A DNA stretch of 64,000 nucleotides from Ailanthus altissimus (lineage: Eukaryota > Streptophyta > Magnoliopsida > Sapindales > Simaroubaceae): NCBI GenBank assembly GCA_946807835.1, contig OX327702.1, positions 5,766,001 to 5,830,000 of the forward strand. Reading direction: 5' to 3'. Position numbers and translations under genes: made by a program. Of the stretch, positions 44,977 through 56,509 are shown piece after piece. Within the stretch, counting starts at the first letter, position 1. The number at the start of each line of letters is the position of its first letter. Under the pieces are notes generated by a model. The model was not told the origin of the DNA. It made no database searches and saw nothing but the letters and a program-made list of their open reading frames with translations.

Positions 44977-47827
44977 TGTAGTAACCAGTATCCACGACTG
45001 GTAAGAATAAGTATTTATATATGTATAAATATACGTATTTTATTTGTATGTTGGTGATACTTGAATTATATATTGTTATTAGTAATATTTTTATAGGTTA
45101 AGGATATACGATTAGTATTGGGTTTATTTGTATGACTTTAGATTTATTTTAGGGACCAAATTGTTATACTTTGAAAGTTTTGGGGGCAAATTCGTAAATA
45201 CCAAAAATTAGCCTCTTAGTATAAAAATACACTTTTAAACCCTAATTTACCATTTTTAGGTCGAGCTACCCATTTTAAGAGAGAGAAGAGAGAAATAGAG
45301 GAGAGAGAAAGAGGAGAAGAAGAAGAAAAAGAAGAAGAAATTGGAATTTTGAATTTCAAGAGGTATATCATACGTATTTCTCAATTTATTGGTATTAATT
45401 AAGTTAATTCCTTTAAGTTTTGATTTCTGAAAATATGTATAATTGAGGATTTGTTGTGTATTTCGTAAGATCATATGAGAATTGATGATGATCTATAAGA
45501 TAGTTTGATAAATCATGATGAATTATGGAAATTCTGCTGGATAACCTCTTGATCTAGGAATTTTATAAATTGTTGTGATTCGATTCTGGTTTTGAATTTT
45601 GAGTATATGAAATTAGACATGTTAAGGATCATCTAAGACTTTTAATCGATTGAAAATTCTGGAAATTGAATTTATAGTGAATTTACCAAAATAACCCTGA
45701 AATTCTAGAAATTTCCTGTGTAAACAGTATAGTACAGTGAAAAATATTTTTTGTCCTACTGAATGATCTTCAAAAATTATGAATTTGTGGAATATGATAA
45801 TTTTATATGTCTAATATGATATACTCGGAATTGAGAATTTAGATCAATGTGGTTGAAGTGTTATGAATTTCTAAAGTGTATCAGCTCATTGTAATATTTG
45901 ATTAACAGATTTTTAAAGTTATAGAATAAAATAGTTTTAAAATACTTTTGGCAGTGATTTGGAAGTGAAATATTTATCATGGACTGAGATATGTGTTAAG
46001 AGTAATTATGTGGTAGTTTTATAATTTTTGAGTTAGTATATGATTTTATAAAATTGGGAGATTGAATACTGTTCAGTAAGTATCTTGATCCTGTCAGGTT
46101 TGTAGTTTGGATTCGATGGTGTGTATGGAATGGATTGTGTAGGAAATTTGATATAATGTTCATATATAAGAAGGATATATGAGTCAAGAATGGTATATTC
46201 TGATTTTGGAGTAATTAGACATCATTTGATGTATTAGAAATTTTTGTTAAGTGTAAGTGGTTAGAATGACAGGTTTTGAGAAACCAAATATTTAGACCAA
46301 TTTGATGTGATAAATGCATTGTGTATAATTTTGTAAGCTATTTAAAGTATTTTGTGTGAATTATGAGGCTTATGAAAGGATTAATTTCCATTGATAGGTT
46401 AAGGAGATTTAAGCCTTGTAGCTGAAAGTGTTAAGAGGTAAGTATACTAGACTTTTTACTGAAATCACAATAAACATAGTAATTGTTTTGTATGATTTTG
46501 CAAATGGGGTTAAGAATATGTTTATGTTATGTCAAAGTATATTTTGATATGAAATGTGAATATATATTTCTGAATGTGAGCATTGACATTGAGCATGGAC
46601 ATACATGTGTTTTTTGTAAGTGAGCTTTCAAAATAAGATGTGTTTAATAAAGAAAGCTTTTGAAGTGTAATATGTCCATGAGAAATATTTTGTATTTTGA
46701 GGGTACTTGAACTCACTGTTAACTTAGTATGCATTTTATGTGATTTTTGGAGCCTTTATGTATGGCTTTTCCTTTGGGATGGGTATATGTTATGTGTTCC
46801 GTATGTAGGGAGGATCCTATTGGTACCTAAAGGAAGAGTGAGTCATCACATTCGTGTGGTGGCGTATTGGTGCATGTGAGAGGACTCACCGATGATCAGG
46901 GTGAGGGTTTGGCTTTTACCTTCGGGCATAAGCATTATATATGTGTTATTCAAGACCTCACTTGTACTATTCCTCTCATACGGTATGTCACCTACGAGTG
47001 ACATTTGGCTCATTATGTGATATGTGATATGTAAGTCCTACTAAGTAGTAGTTGAGTGATGATATTCCTATTATGTATTTTGAAAGAATGTGTAAGCGCT
47101 TACATGATATGTGATTTGATAAGATTATGATTTTGATTGATCACAGCATATCATACATATGCATTGTGTACATATATGTATTTGTATTTGATATATGAAA
47201 AACTAATATGCTTACTGAGTTTTATACTCATTATAGTTTATGGTGATTTCAGGTAAATAAGGTGCATGTGTGCTTAGCGGATTTGGCAAGGCTTCTGCTG
47301 TTCCTTGGGTTCCCTAAGTTGCTAGGTTGTTGTGTGTTTCATTTGGGGACATGTGGGATAGGATATTTGGTTTGTCCCTATTGAATAAATACTTATGTAT
47401 TATTTCATTGTGTGTGGATTGGATTTGGTTTAAGTTTTATAAAGTGTGGTTATTGGATGATTTTAAGTAAGAATTTGCAATGGATATATTCTGGGCTCCC
47501 GGTAACAAAGTTGCTACTGGTGACGTAGTAGAGTGTTAATCTCTGAGAAAACTCTGTGTATCTCCGGTTTAATAATTGTCCCAGTCATAATTCAATTGCT
47601 ATAATTCTGAAAGAAATTGAAATGAATGTTTAAATATTGTCAAGAGAAGTTTATATTTATATGTTAGGTTATAGTTGATTTTAGTGTTGAACTTACTAGC
47701 AACTTGCTAAGGATTTATGTGTTGAATGAAATTTGAAAATTTTGTGTAATATTATTTATGAGTGCACATGCAGTGAATGAATGTAAGTGATGTCGTGTGT
47801 CGGATCTTTTGGGTCTGGGGCGTGACA
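44977..47827 (+). repeat. 3' LTR of gypsy E, full length
   Basis: 2851 bp, starting TGTAGTAACCAGTATCC and ending GGGGCGTGACA. It contains TAGTATAAAAATACAC near 45218, a plausible TATA box, followed by a purine-rich stretch of GAGA/GAAGAAG repeats (about 45278-45345) and long noncoding sequence. ORFs inside (45256, 45996, 46522, 46697) are not credible genes. Confidence 0.9.
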
Positions 47828-48470
47828 GTTAAAATGGTTATGCGGTATCTACATAGAACAAAAGATTACATGCTCACATATCAGAGATTAGATCATTTAG
47901 AGATCATTGGGTATTCAGACTCTGATTTTGCTGGTTGTCTCGATAGCAGAAGATCCACTTCAGATTATGTCTTCCTAGTGGTTATTGGAGTGTGTCATAG
48001 AAGAGTGTCAAGCAGACGCTCATAACTTCATCCATTATGGAAGCAGAATTTGTAGCTTGCTATGAGGCATCAAATTAAGCAATATGGCTGCGAAATTTTA
48101 TCACTGGACTATAAATTATCAATGGCATTAAGAGACCATTGAGAATAAATTGTGATAATAAAGCCGCTGAGTTATATTCTAAGAACAACAGAAACTCGTC
48201 AAAATTGAAGCACATTGACATTAAGTTTCTTATTGTTAAAGATAGAGTTCAGAGTCTTCAGGTATCTATTGAACATATAAGTACAAACTTAATGATTGCG
48301 GAAAGCTTACCAATTGTGTACCACCTAAGGTGTTTCATGATCATGTGGCTCGTATGGGTGTGGTTCATCCTGATGATATGCTTCTATAGTGGGAGTTTGT
48401 TTCTTAATGTTCAATTACAGTTGACATATTTTCTGGTCAGACTAAAGTATTACTCTTTGTTTATTTATTG
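47828..48470 (+). pseudogene. Copia D RNase H, resumed after gypsy E
   Basis: Begins after the repeated GTTAA with KMVMRYLHRTKDYMLTYQRL and IIGYSDSDFAGCLDSRRSTS (about 47832-47975), the standard copia RT/RNase H junction. After stops comes LRINCDNKAAELYSKNNRNS and KLKHIDIKFLIVKDRVQ (48139-48260). The frame then decays. A purine-rich AAGTGGAAGA (48828-48837) before the 3' LTR is the polypurine tract; 48471-48827 has no recognisable gene. Confidence 0.88.
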
Positions 48471-48837
48471 AAAACTCTAAAATAAAGTTATATTCTTTCA
48501 ATTGCAGTTTTGCATAAAGTTTTAAAAGTATATTGTTGAACTCTTATGAGTTATAAAGTAGGACTAGTTAGAAATAGGCATGTTAAGGGATCACGTTGCA
48601 TGAAATTTGCATGCTACACATCCATGCTTGATCTATGTCATTAATTATATTGATGTATGTGACCATTAATGGGTCTAGTTATAAAAAAGATAACAAATAT
48701 CGCTTTAATCCTATATTAGTATAATTGATGGACCAGATTGTTAAGAGATGTCTTTTATTAAGATAGCAAATATTGAGCTCATAAAGTTATTTGGTAACGT
48801 ACAATTGTAAAGTGACGTATGTGGCCCAAGTGGAAGA

Positions 48838-49203
48838 TGTTGGGTATTACATATTAAAGTGGGTCTACATATATCAATTAATTGTACATTATTGGCTATC
48901 TATTTTGTTGCCTATTAAAAGTGATTAAATAAAGTTTATTTATTATTAGACTTTTAGGGCATCACGTTACTATAAATAATAGGTTGAGGTCCTAATCTAA
49001 ACCCTAACGTATTATTTATTCTTATCCCATCAGTGAGTGACGACAGCTTTTCTTTCATAAAGAAAATGTTTAGACATAGAAGGCATCACCCCTAATTTTT
49101 TTGTGTTTCCATGGATTCAGGTACGCTTCCGTTTTTTTTTTTATAATTTAATATGAGATCCTAATTATGGTGATTTTTCACTAATTAAAATTTTTATCCT
49201 ACA
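48838..49203 (+). repeat. 3' LTR of copia D
   Basis: 366 bp, TGTTGGGTATTACATATT to TTTTATCCTACA. It lacks about 63 bp present in the 5' LTR, and there are scattered substitutions between the two, so D is clearly older than E. Confidence 0.9.
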
Positions 49204-49358
49204 AAACAGAGTTGCTCCTCTAAGACCAAGCCTAACCTTTGGCTCACTAGTAATACCATTATTTTAACCTGCTATAGATTAAAGTCATTCTCACCATTGA
49301 ATTTCTCTACTTCATATTTGTGGCCATGATTAAACCAAACCTACACTCTAATACCAGT
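49204..49358 (-). pseudogene. Ty1/copia element B gag N-terminus (copy 3) and primer-binding site
   Basis: Continues the gag cut at 34366 (AGAGTTGCTCCTCTAAGACC, equivalent to about 9018-9040) through the gag start near 49255. A primer-binding-like ACTGGTATTAGAGT (minus strand, about 49345-49358) lies next to the LTR. Confidence 0.75.
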
Positions 49359-49359
49359 T

Positions 49360-50149
49360 TGTTGCAGATTTTCAGTATACACTCATAAAATCCTTAGCGC
49401 CTTACAGAAGTCTCACACTTACAAACAACTAAAAATGAAAAAAATCATACAATAAAGAGATAAACAACCAAGAAAAAAATAAAACAACACACTAATTTAT
49501 GTGATTTGACAATCCGCTTACGTTTACGGTGGATTTAAAGATCCTAACTTCTTTTATTCCTTTCTTTTGTACCCAAAGAAATCCTACAAGAGTTTCAAGA
49601 AATATCTTAATACCCCAAGAGCTACTAAGGATCTATACGACACTATCTTATGTGCTCAAAACACTTAAGTGTGACATAAGCACTCCACTCTCTTTCTCTC
49701 TCTCTTGTTGCTTTTGATGCTTTATATCAATTACAAAAAGTTACAAGTGTTTATATAATGTTAATACTAATTCTAAAAATTCTAAACCTAGTTGGAATAA
49801 AATTTTACGTGCTTAGAAAATTTAAAACTGACTTAAACACGTAATTCTAAATAAAATAAGACTTTTCCAAACAAGTGGCGTGGGGGCACCAAGAAGCTAG
49901 CGCAACGGCAGTGCTACGACCCAATGCTACGGCACCAGTGTGTGGTCAGCATCGCAATGCTAGAGGTTCTATTTTCGGCATTGCGACACCCAGACGTGGC
50001 CTTGTTTCTCGCTCTTCCTTGCTTTCGTCTTCCCATTTTGCACATCTTTTGTCAATTCATTGTATTCTCAGCCACGTGTCCAACTCTCTCTTGGTCTTTC
50101 AACTTAAAATTAAATTAATGCTTAATTTTAAATTATTAAAATTTCAACA
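49360..50149 (-). repeat. LTR B, copy 2
   Basis: 790 bp, plus-strand ends TGTTGCAGATTTTC and ATTTCAACA, matching 9176-9964 along its whole length. ORFs at 49529, 49875 and 49924 lie in it. Confidence 0.85.
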
Positions 50150-50160
50150 GATGTGTTAAG

Positions 50161-50530
50161 TAATTATTAAGTGGTAAAATAATACAAATTTGAAATCACT
50201 CATTATACTATTTTATTATTAAATAATTACTTAATATATTATTTAAGATAAAAAAATTTAAAATATTATTTTAAAAAATATAACATTATTCAAAAGAAAA
50301 AAAAAACACCCATCGAACATACATAAAAAGAAATACTATCAAATTTTTTTTTTTTTGGTTTCTTTTATTGGTCACATATAACAAAGTTGTTATTTTATAA
50401 GCAGAGAGTGCTAGCCAAATTGATTAACCCCTCTTTTAATACTCACTTAAGTGTTCGATTCCACATGTAAATGGGTGTGTGTATATTGTATACTAAAAAA
50501 AAAAGATCAAAGTTGCCACTCTATATTCAG
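50161..50530. other. 370 bp present only in the U3 copy, containing a SINE
   Basis: Copy 1 reads GTGTTAAAGCGTTTATTAGGG across this point, while here 370 bp lie between GTGTTAAG and CGTTTTGAG. It is AT-rich. TAAGTAATTATTA near 50157 and its approximate inverse near 50219 form a short inverted repeat. The SINE at 50390-50507 occupies its right part. Confidence 0.6.
50390..50507 (+). mobile_element. tRNA-derived SINE with target duplications
   Basis: 118 bp with an A-box-like TAGCCAAATTGAT (50412-50424), a B-box-like TGTTCGATTCC (50452-50462) and an A-rich tail (10 A, about 50495-50504) after GTGTGTGTATATTGTATACT. An exact 8-bp direct repeat CAAAGTTG flanks it (50382-50389 and 50508-50515). These are the marks of a Pol III-transcribed SINE moved by LINE machinery. 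No family is named. Confidence 0.75.
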
Positions 50531-51095
50531 CGTTTTGAGTATTATTAGGGTAGCCAGACAAATTAAATCATGTAAAAATTAATTGGTAGGTCCTGGTAAT
50601 TGATTTGGTTGGTGGTTATGACTTGTGATGATTATATGAAGATTTAATATAAATTCATTTTATATTCTGATGAACGAAAAAAATTGCAAAAATACATCAT
50701 CTGAACGTGAGCGGAAGGATTCGAACCTGCGCGAGCAGAGCCCAATCACCTAAAGAAGGCCGTCACTAAGAACCAACTGGCTTCACCGGGGCAGGCCAGT
50801 AGTGCCCTACCTTCGTTAATAGAGGGTTATTTTTCCATTAGGTCGTCAGTGCACTAGTAAGTTAATAATTTCCAAAAACAAACATTAAGTACTCACACAG
50901 TACCAATTTAGAGGGTTATTTTTAGTTTGATAATCGTACTTCGGTCGGGGAAAGTTATACAAAACCCTATCACTTGGGCATAATATTTATACCAAACAAA
51001 AATAAAAAAGGAAAAAGATATACATCTCAGTATTGATCCAAGGCATCCACTTTGTAATTCCATTTCGACAAAATCCTATCAAGTTCCAAGGGAGT
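50531..51095. other. 3' flank of the complete PTRE1 gene
   Basis: Shared with 9975-10603 in U1 (GTTAATAGAGGGTTATTTTT at 50813). It holds the tRNA-Ser half described separately and the probable 3' UTR; no other gene seen. Confidence 0.6.
50707..50743 (-). pseudogene. tRNA-Ser 3'-half relic, copy 2
   Basis: The minus strand reads GGGCTCTGCTCGCGCAG, then GTTCGAATCCTTCC: the variable arm and a well-preserved T-arm of tRNA-Ser. The 5' half is lost by a deletion of about 80 bp between GAGCCCA and TCACCT relative to 10140-10260. Confidence 0.75.
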
Positions 51096-54000
51096 CTAAA
51101 TAAAATCTGAACCACCGGGGCGATGCTCTAGATCTGGATGAGACCCATCAGGCCTCCGTGGGTTTCTGCAAGGAAAAGAAAGCAAAAATGTCAAGTTTTC
51201 CAACTCTAGGTTATTCTGGCCTTTGTTTGTATTCAAATGATGGCACAAGACTTGATCAAAATAATCCCCAATGATGGAACTCAAAGGTTTCCTCCAGTTG
51301 CTAGAACAAGCTCTTTTTTCACAAAACAATATATAACAATACAATAATCTGGGAAACAACTATGTCTGACATAGATTTGTATCAGGGGAGAAAGTATAAA
51401 ACTTGTACTGGACAACTTCTAGCAGACATAAACCAGATTATATAGGGTCCGAATTCCAACAATTCCATTTTTTTTTTTCCATCTCATTCAATTTAACTCC
51501 CAAAAAGGGACTGCGATACACCATTTTTTACCAAGTATGAATTCTGCAAATGAGAACAACAACAGTAAATTCGTTTTTTCTAATATTTTATCAAATTCTC
51601 ATGGTATATATTCTTCAAGTGAATCAGGACAGGAACCCTGCAACTACGGAACACTTAGCTTAATGATTAGCAGAAAAACTATAATCAGATCTCACTATAA
51701 TGTCTGATGGCATCAGCAAATTGAACCCACTATTATCACTCTAGACCACTCAATCAATGAGCCCCTATTGAAGCACCGAGGCAGTGTTTTAAGCTTCTAC
51801 AGCCTATACAACTGCAAAACAATTAAGCTTTTAAACACAAGTCATGCTGAATTTAACTCTTTGTTTTATTTTCTTTTGTAACAGGCCAAGGGAATCTCAA
51901 TTCACATCTACCTGACAAATCGATTAGGCTCAAAACCAGGAATGCCAGGTGGGCCATAGGGATCAAAACGAGCACCTGGAGGAGCAAGCCTGCACCACAA
52001 ATCCATAAAACAATTATTCCCAAGCAGATGCGAATTTCAAACAAAGAAGAGATATATTTCTTAATAACTCACGGGTCTGCTCCAGGGAAACCACGCTCAC
52101 CAATTCCACCAAAAAAGCGAGGATCATTAGGTCCTGTTCAACATGTAACAAGAAATTCAGTCCAGAGAGGTCATGATAAAATTATTTTTCTCAAAAAAGA
52201 AAAAGAAACACAACAGGTCTCTTACAAACCTATTAGCATGCCCCCATCACCATCAAAGCCACCCCTGAAAGGCAGTTGAAATTAATATAAACATGTCACA
52301 ATCAGAATGAAATAGCAATGATAAACAATCAATAATTTTGTATTGTAGCATACCTTCTAGGATACATTCCAGCACCAGGACCAGGAAAAATATCACTACC
52401 ATGACCTGGATTAATAGGAGGGACAGGAATTCTACAAAGCAAGCCATAGAACATAATGTTAGCCTTTGGGGGGAGGCTAGTGATGGGCGGATGGGGTGGT
52501 CAAAGGATGAAATAGCCAAGAATTATAACAATGAAATTATCCATCTAAGATAGATATAATCAGTCTACTCAAATCTGTCCGACAGAAAATAATTTGGAAA
52601 TCAGGTAAGTGACAATATGAGCATTTAAACTTGCTGTAATCTAATCAACAAACAAGTGTATAACACTATCATGAAGTTTATCGTTCCTTGCTTCCAATGA
52701 AGCTAATTTACGATGGATATGTGCCATATGACAAAAACAGAGCAAAGAAATAATTTTAAAATGACAAGTTCATTTCTCCACATGGAATGCCAAAGTTATC
52801 AACAAGCAAGGAACTTGAACGTCCTCTTTATAAGCCAAACAGCACATGACTTCAATGTATCAAGATTAGTTTTCAATATAATTAGCATTTCGGTACTTGT
52901 GCTAGGGACAGCTATTTTGGCCCATCGTCTCAAATGTCATGGAAAAATTACAAAAAAGCAGTGAAAGCCTCATCCCTTGAAAGTCAGCATAGAAACAAAT
53001 CCATGCAGTAAAAAGACTATCACTACCCAATTTCACTATATGAAAGATTATTGCATACTATAAACCGTAAGTCATTGTTGTACACAATGGTACCATTGAT
53101 TGGGCAACATACGATGGCAGCTAATAAGAGTACTGCTCAATATCTAATACCATATGCTGCCAATATCCCCGAGTAAACTGAAAGAATTAAAATGACTGAA
53201 ACACTTCTGTACAGCATGCAGCCTGCAATAGACAAAGACTACTTCACCCCATGCTAGTCCATCGTCAACTACCATAATAGTTTCATTCATACGACCAACA
53301 AAGTCCTCATAATAACTGAAGATCGATTGAGTGCATCATATAGCCATGCTATACCGCTTGTAATGTACGAGTCCAGATGGCTAACGCAAGAAAAAATTAA
53401 AATTCAAGCCAATGGAAATACATGGACTACAATGGATGAGCAATTGCACGTGCATTATAAAATTATGAGCCATACAGTTAATTACAAGCCACAGAACACC
53501 TCACCCCCAAAAAAAAAAAAGAAAAACAATAACATAAACAAAAAGAAAATATTCACCGTGTAGGAGAAGGTTGAGGGCCAGAAGGCTCAAAATATTCATA
53601 ATCAGGAATTACATTACGCCTTGATCCTTCACCTCTTCCCGAGCTGCAAAGAACGAGACAATATTCTGTTAAAAGTTAAACAAAGAATAGCATCCTTGTT
53701 GTGCATCTCTAGGTGCTTTCAAAGTTAAACAAAACCAGGTAATAGCCCCAAACTTCAACAAAAGAATATAACTCACTACTCCACATTATACTCCTCTTTG
53801 CCAAATTACATGTATATTGAAGCTCAACAATAATGCTACACTTATGCTAAGTTAATGGTGGAAAAAGCAGTGATTCATTTTTCTCCTTCATACCATTCAG
53901 ATGTAGATTCCAAAACTTCTTAAAGAGAAGATTTTCAAACTTGTTCATATATTCCCATCATATCGGCAATCAGACAAATTCAAGGACAAATCAGAATCAG

Positions 54001-55140
54001 GGGAATGCACAATCAACAGCGGACAAAGTACCTGTCTAACATCTTTTAGTCAGGAATGACTAAAAAACTTGTCCAATACTAAGTTCAACAGTACCCATAA
54101 AACATTTTTCCAATAGATAATACCAGAATGTTGAGATCTAGTATTCTTGACCTAAGTTTTAGCATCAAGAACCCATACTAATTTGGTCCATAAATTGTTC
54201 AATGTATGTGAGGCCATCTAACCCTACTCTTTTCTCCACGGTGAATCAAAGAACTAGGAAAAAAATTCATCAATCACATAAACAATGATAAAAGTTTTCT
54301 TGATATTATCAATCCTACCATATGATTAATTCCATTTAGTTTTCCGTCCTCAAATACATGCAATAAAGACATCAAAAACCAATATGTCAGTGATTATCGT
54401 GCTTCAATACCAACCAAGACAGATGCAAACTAACTAAATTACAATTAGCATTCTAACTGACTAAGTGTACCAAACCATAGTTAAATTACCTTGCAGGTAC
54501 AGACGGTTTTGGAGAACCGTATAATTTTGAAATAACCTCTGTATCAAGACTTTTAACTAGCTTCTCCAAATTCTTGAACTGATCAGAGTAATTGCCTCCA
54601 TTCTCCCCAACATAGTCCCCAACACTGCTACAAAACACAAAAATATTAAAAATAAAAATTGATTTAAAAAAGTTAAATTAATTTAGAAATAGAGGCCAAA
54701 ACCGTACTTAATTTCGAGATGTACAGGCTCAGAAGCCCCATCAGCTAATGCGTCAACGAGCAATTTATTGTTCATCACGAGACACTTGACCAACACTTTC
54801 TTTGAACCTCTTTCAGGGTTTATATACACGAACGCGTAATTATCATCTAGTTCGTTCCATTGATCAACTCCTATCTCGTCTACACAACCAAAAATGTAGT
54901 CATTTAGTGTAAAATTATTTTTCAGAAAAGAAAACTGAGTAATTAAACTAGTTCATCGAGTAATTGATTACCGGTAGAAGGAGAGGAGAAGGCAGTATCG
55001 GCGGAAGGGCCAGTGGCGTTTAACACGTGTCCGGATGCGAGGAAAGAAGCGTGTACGGCGAAGGCGAGTTTGTCGAAGTCGTTTCTGAAGGTCGGCCTCG
55101 CCGCTCTTATAACCGCCATGACCGATTTCTCGTTGGCCAT
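51096..55140 (-). CDS. PTRE1: PI31-type proteasome regulator (PTRE1 family), complete nine-exon gene
   Basis: Exons on the minus strand: 54972-55140, 54708-54879, 54490-54627, 53557-53643, 52354-52431, 52230-52264, 52073-52133, 51912-51989 and 51096-51165. All introns are GT-AG, and the sum is 888 nt (295 residues plus TAG). The ATG at 55138-55140 gives MANEKSVMAVIRAARPTFRN, then KLAFAVHASFLASGHVL. Exons 2-3 give VDQWNELDDNYAFVYINPER and VGENGGNYSDQFKNLEKLVK. This matches the N-terminal PI31 domain known from Arabidopsis At3g53970 (about 300 residues). Exons 4-9 encode a Gly/Pro/Arg-rich tail (GRGEGSRRNVIPDYEYFEPS, INPGHGSDIFPGPGAGMY, PNDPRFFGGIGERGFPGA, ending RPGGSDFI) typical of the PI31 C-terminal region. 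PI31 binds the 20S proteasome and modulates its activity; in Arabidopsis PTRE1 links auxin to proteasome activity. Recognition is from memory of the family, the exon model from direct translation. A truncated copy is at 10604-11943. Confidence 0.93.
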
Positions 55141-55730
55141 ATTTTGCTGTTTTGTTCCGGATGGAGTTCGATTTCGGTTTGAGAGTTTACGAGAGGGGGC
55201 TTTGCCTTTTTAGTTTTGGTAAAGAGCAAGAAAGTTTTCAAGCGTTTCGGCTTCTTCTAGTATGTAGTTTGTACTTTGTAAATATTGCATTTTGGAATAT
55301 ATAAATATTTAAGTTGTTTGGTGTGTTGGGCATTTAAATGTTACTGTGGGTGGGTTGTATAAAAATTAAAGTTTGTTATTTAAAGGAGGTATTTTATTCG
55401 AGGTTGTTGTAATACCATACGTGGCACACTAAAATTGTTTATTTTTTTAGAATATTTTTAATATATTTTATTAAAATTTAAGATATTATAAAATTTATTA
55501 TTTTTTAAATAAAAATTATCAAGTCATATAAATTATACTTGTTAATAATCGTTCAAATTTAAATCTTTTCTTAAAAGGAGAAATAATTAAACTTTAAAGT
55601 TGAAGTCAAGCTTTAAACAAACACATTAACCTATTAAGTGAAGAATTAACAATCCTCTGATCAAGGAACAAAACTACATTTTTAATGATGAACAAACCTA
55701 CCCTCGTATAAAAGGGATTTAACTTTACAA
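55141..55730 (-). promoter_or_regulatory. Promoter and 5' UTR region of PTRE1
   Basis: A TATA-like TATATA lies on the minus strand at about 55297-55304, roughly 160 bases before the start codon. This would place transcription start near 55270 and give a 5' UTR of about 130 bases. Farther upstream (55380-55730) the sequence is AT-rich without genes. This interval is missing from the U1 copy. The assignment is by position and motif only. Confidence 0.4.
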
Positions 55731-56325
55731 AAAAAAAAAAAAAAATTTCTTCCACGTAGAAGACTTATTATACTAAATTTTATCCTAGGAAAAAAATTAT
55801 AAAATTACAAAAAAAACTTTAAATTACAAAAAATATCTTTCTAATTACACCAAAACACAATATCAAATATTACAGAAAAGTCCTAAATTACATTTTAGAC
55901 TGAAGAAAGCGATGGGGTTAATATGTACTGATAACGTCTTAGGAGAATAGCGACTTGCCGAAAAAAGCTACTGACCAGAATAGGTTGGGCGACAATGGCG
56001 ACGAGCGAGGTTGCTCGGGTACCAGAAGCGTTAGACCAACGGTGATTGCACTGGCGATGAGCATTAGAGTCCGGATGAAGAAATCAAGAAAGGCGGGGGC
56101 ATCTTTTGGCGAGAGGGCAATAGGAAGACGGCAAGCTTGGCCTAATCGACAGATCCTCAAGAGATGAAGTTGACAAACGCATAGGGATCAGGAGCAGCCC
56201 AGCAGAGGCTCGTCTCTACTGCTGCGAGCTTGGAACGGATGTCAAAACTGGTGACAGAATCGCCGAAGAAGAGAAACTGAAAAAAGAACAAAGAAAAAAA
56301 ACGTAAAAGAAAACAACTATGGTTA
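55731..56325. repeat. Upstream repeat block with decayed ORF, copy 2
   Basis: Matches 12361-12995 (CAAATTACATTTTAGACTGA, ACTGATAACG, GAGGTTGCTCGGGTACCAGA). Its first 150 bases also resemble the early part of repeat C (CCTCGTATAAAAGGGATTTA against CCTCATGCAAGAGGGATTTT). The ORFs at 55939 (-) and 55955 (+) are shorter than in copy 1, arguing against a conserved protein. Confidence 0.5.
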
Positions 56326-56509
56326 CGGAGAAGAGCAACGGAATGGGTAGGCGACGCTACTAACCTTTGGTGTTAAGGTTAAAGCAGAATGGGTGAGTAG
56401 TACAATAAAAATATTAAAATTCAAAAAAGATACAAAAGAGGTTGTTTTATACTTGCACACCAAGCATTCGATAAAATATATAAGCCACAATTTATGAGGG
56501 CGAAAACCA
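56326..56509. other. Spacer without recognised features
   Basis: About 180 bases between the repeat block and the minisatellite flank; U1 lacks an equivalent. Nothing recognised. Confidence 0.4.

Larger units (their letters stand above)
40084..47827 (+). mobile_element. Young Ty3/gypsy chromovirus-like element E inserted in copia D
   Basis: A 7744-bp element with TGTAGTAACC...GGGGCGTGACA ends and an exact 5-bp target duplication GTTAA (40079-40083 and 47828-47832). It has a primer-binding site, gag-pol in one long frame plus a continuation broken by one extra base, a polypurine tract and two LTRs. Domain order gag, CCHC, protease, RT, RNase H, integrase, chromodomain-like tail, and the long 3' LTR, fit the Del/Tekay-type chromoviruses. 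The 5' LTR is 289 bp and the 3' LTR 2851 bp; the shared parts look identical by eye. Very recent insertion is inferred. Confidence 0.93.
34367..49203 (+). mobile_element. Full-length Ty1/copia element D, split by gypsy element E
   Basis: Both LTRs (34367-34808 and 48838-49203), a primer-binding-like site, a 1.7-kb leader, gag, protease, integrase, RT and RNase H are present in copia order. The element sits in B gag with flanks AGACA (34362-34366) and AAACA (49204-49208), a target duplication with one mismatch. Removing it rejoins B gag as in copy 1 (GTTAGACGGAGTTGC at 9027-9013 region). About 7.1 kb is D itself; the remaining 7.7 kb is gypsy element E. Coding regions have several stops and frameshifts, so D is not autonomous now. 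Confidence 0.9.

Noticed and set aside
51096..55140. Reading the PTRE1 gene as a single-exon 65-codon protein from 55140
   Set aside because: The frame passes through a good donor (54971-54970), and eight further exons join in phase to a full-length PI31-type protein.
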